64,000 nucleotides of DNA, from contig NZ_CP016438.1 in NCBI RefSeq assembly GCF_001685355.1, forward strand, positions 1,674,001-1,738,000, in the 5' to 3' direction. Source of the stretch: Streptomyces lincolnensis. GTDB lineage: Bacteria > Actinomycetota > Actinomycetes > Streptomycetales > Streptomycetaceae. The notes under the pieces were generated by a model. That model had not been told where the DNA came from. It worked only from the letters and a program-made list of their open reading frames with translations, and ran no database searches. This document shows positions 63,946 to 64,000 of the stretch, in pieces; the stretch's first letter is position 1; the number at the start of each line of letters is the position of its first letter. The position numbers were made by a program, and so were the translations under genes.

Positions 63946-64000
63946 CCCGAGCGTCCCCGACCTGCTGGAACTGGACCGGCGCCACGTCTGGCACCCCTAC
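63938..64000 (+). CDS. bioA: Adenosylmethionine-8-amino-7-oxononanoate aminotransferase, N-terminal part (cut by window end)
   Basis: Only 21 codons ([20 protein letters not shown] and on) are visible, but DRRHVWHPY is the BioA N-terminal signature, and the gene overlaps bioB by 8 bases. BioA makes diaminopelargonate in biotin synthesis. Confidence 0.85.
   Translation, partial: MPDPSVPDLLELDRRHVWHPY

Overview
This window is chromosomal DNA from a Streptomyces or very close actinobacterial relative. The base composition is very high in G+C, GTG and TTG starts are common, and the gene families are typical of the genus: SpoIIE phosphatases, a WhiJ-type regulator with a DUF397 partner, a tripeptidyl aminopeptidase, a ydaO riboswitch in front of an NlpC/P60 hydrolase, and bioF/bioB/bioA. 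From memory, the order pfkA - ctaG - ddaH/rocD - SpoIIE - tap - urease - bio resembles the SCO12xx block of S. coelicolor. I could not run that comparison.

Layout, left core (1-29.3 kb). A truncated glutamine amidotransferase (GatD type), 6-phosphofructokinase and CtaG come first. Next are a lipoprotein with one PASTA repeat and a transmembrane Ser/Thr kinase. An overlapping minus-strand operon follows, encoding a LytTR regulator, a small DUF485-like protein, a sodium:solute symporter and a LytS-type kinase. Divergent from it is an AsnC regulator with DDAH and ornithine aminotransferase, an arginine/ornithine module. Then come two tandem PAS-SpoIIE phosphatases, a PlsC acyltransferase, an epimerase, a DUF4097 protein next to a decayed ABC permease, a ribbon-helix-helix protein with a periodic operator array, the Tap peptidase and the complete urease cluster ureABCFGD. 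A TetR regulator with a divergent membrane protein ends this part.

Middle (about 29.3-55.1 kb). This is an accessory region dominated by amino-acid and amine catabolism and littered with debris: IS6, IS5 (two copies) and IS110 remnants, plus truncated or frameshifted metabolic genes. Intact parts are (a) a class III PLP enzyme, an APH-type kinase and a HAD hydrolase in one operon behind a recognisable promoter, lying between two inverted IS5 fragments; (b) an aldehyde dehydrogenase; (c) a polar amino-acid ABC importer with an SDR, a D-threonine-aldolase-like PLP enzyme and a RidA protein; (d) a GntR regulator and a second HAD enzyme; (e) two FAD-dependent amine/amino-acid oxidases. Similar TTGTCGAC-containing sites occur near three of these promoters and suggest one GntR regulon. 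RidA, SDR, aminotransferase, FAD-oxidase, solute-binding-protein and permease genes also appear as broken copies, so the island is being reshuffled and is decaying.

Right core (55.3-64 kb). A ClpP protease with a small partner comes first, then a c-di-AMP riboswitch controlling a secreted NlpC/P60 hydrolase. These are followed by a small membrane protein, a LysE/LysR divergent pair, an anti-sigma-like ATPase with a WhiJ-type regulator and DUF397 protein, and divergent biotin genes (bioF; bioB-bioA, the last cut by the window end).

I saw no rRNA, tRNA, CRISPR array, phage, known defence system or large biosynthetic cluster. The most interesting hypotheses are the kinase/PLP phospho-lyase/aldehyde dehydrogenase set, the shared GntR operators, the roughly 21-bp periodic operator array, the split PASTA/kinase pair, and the Cys/His-rich tail of BioB.
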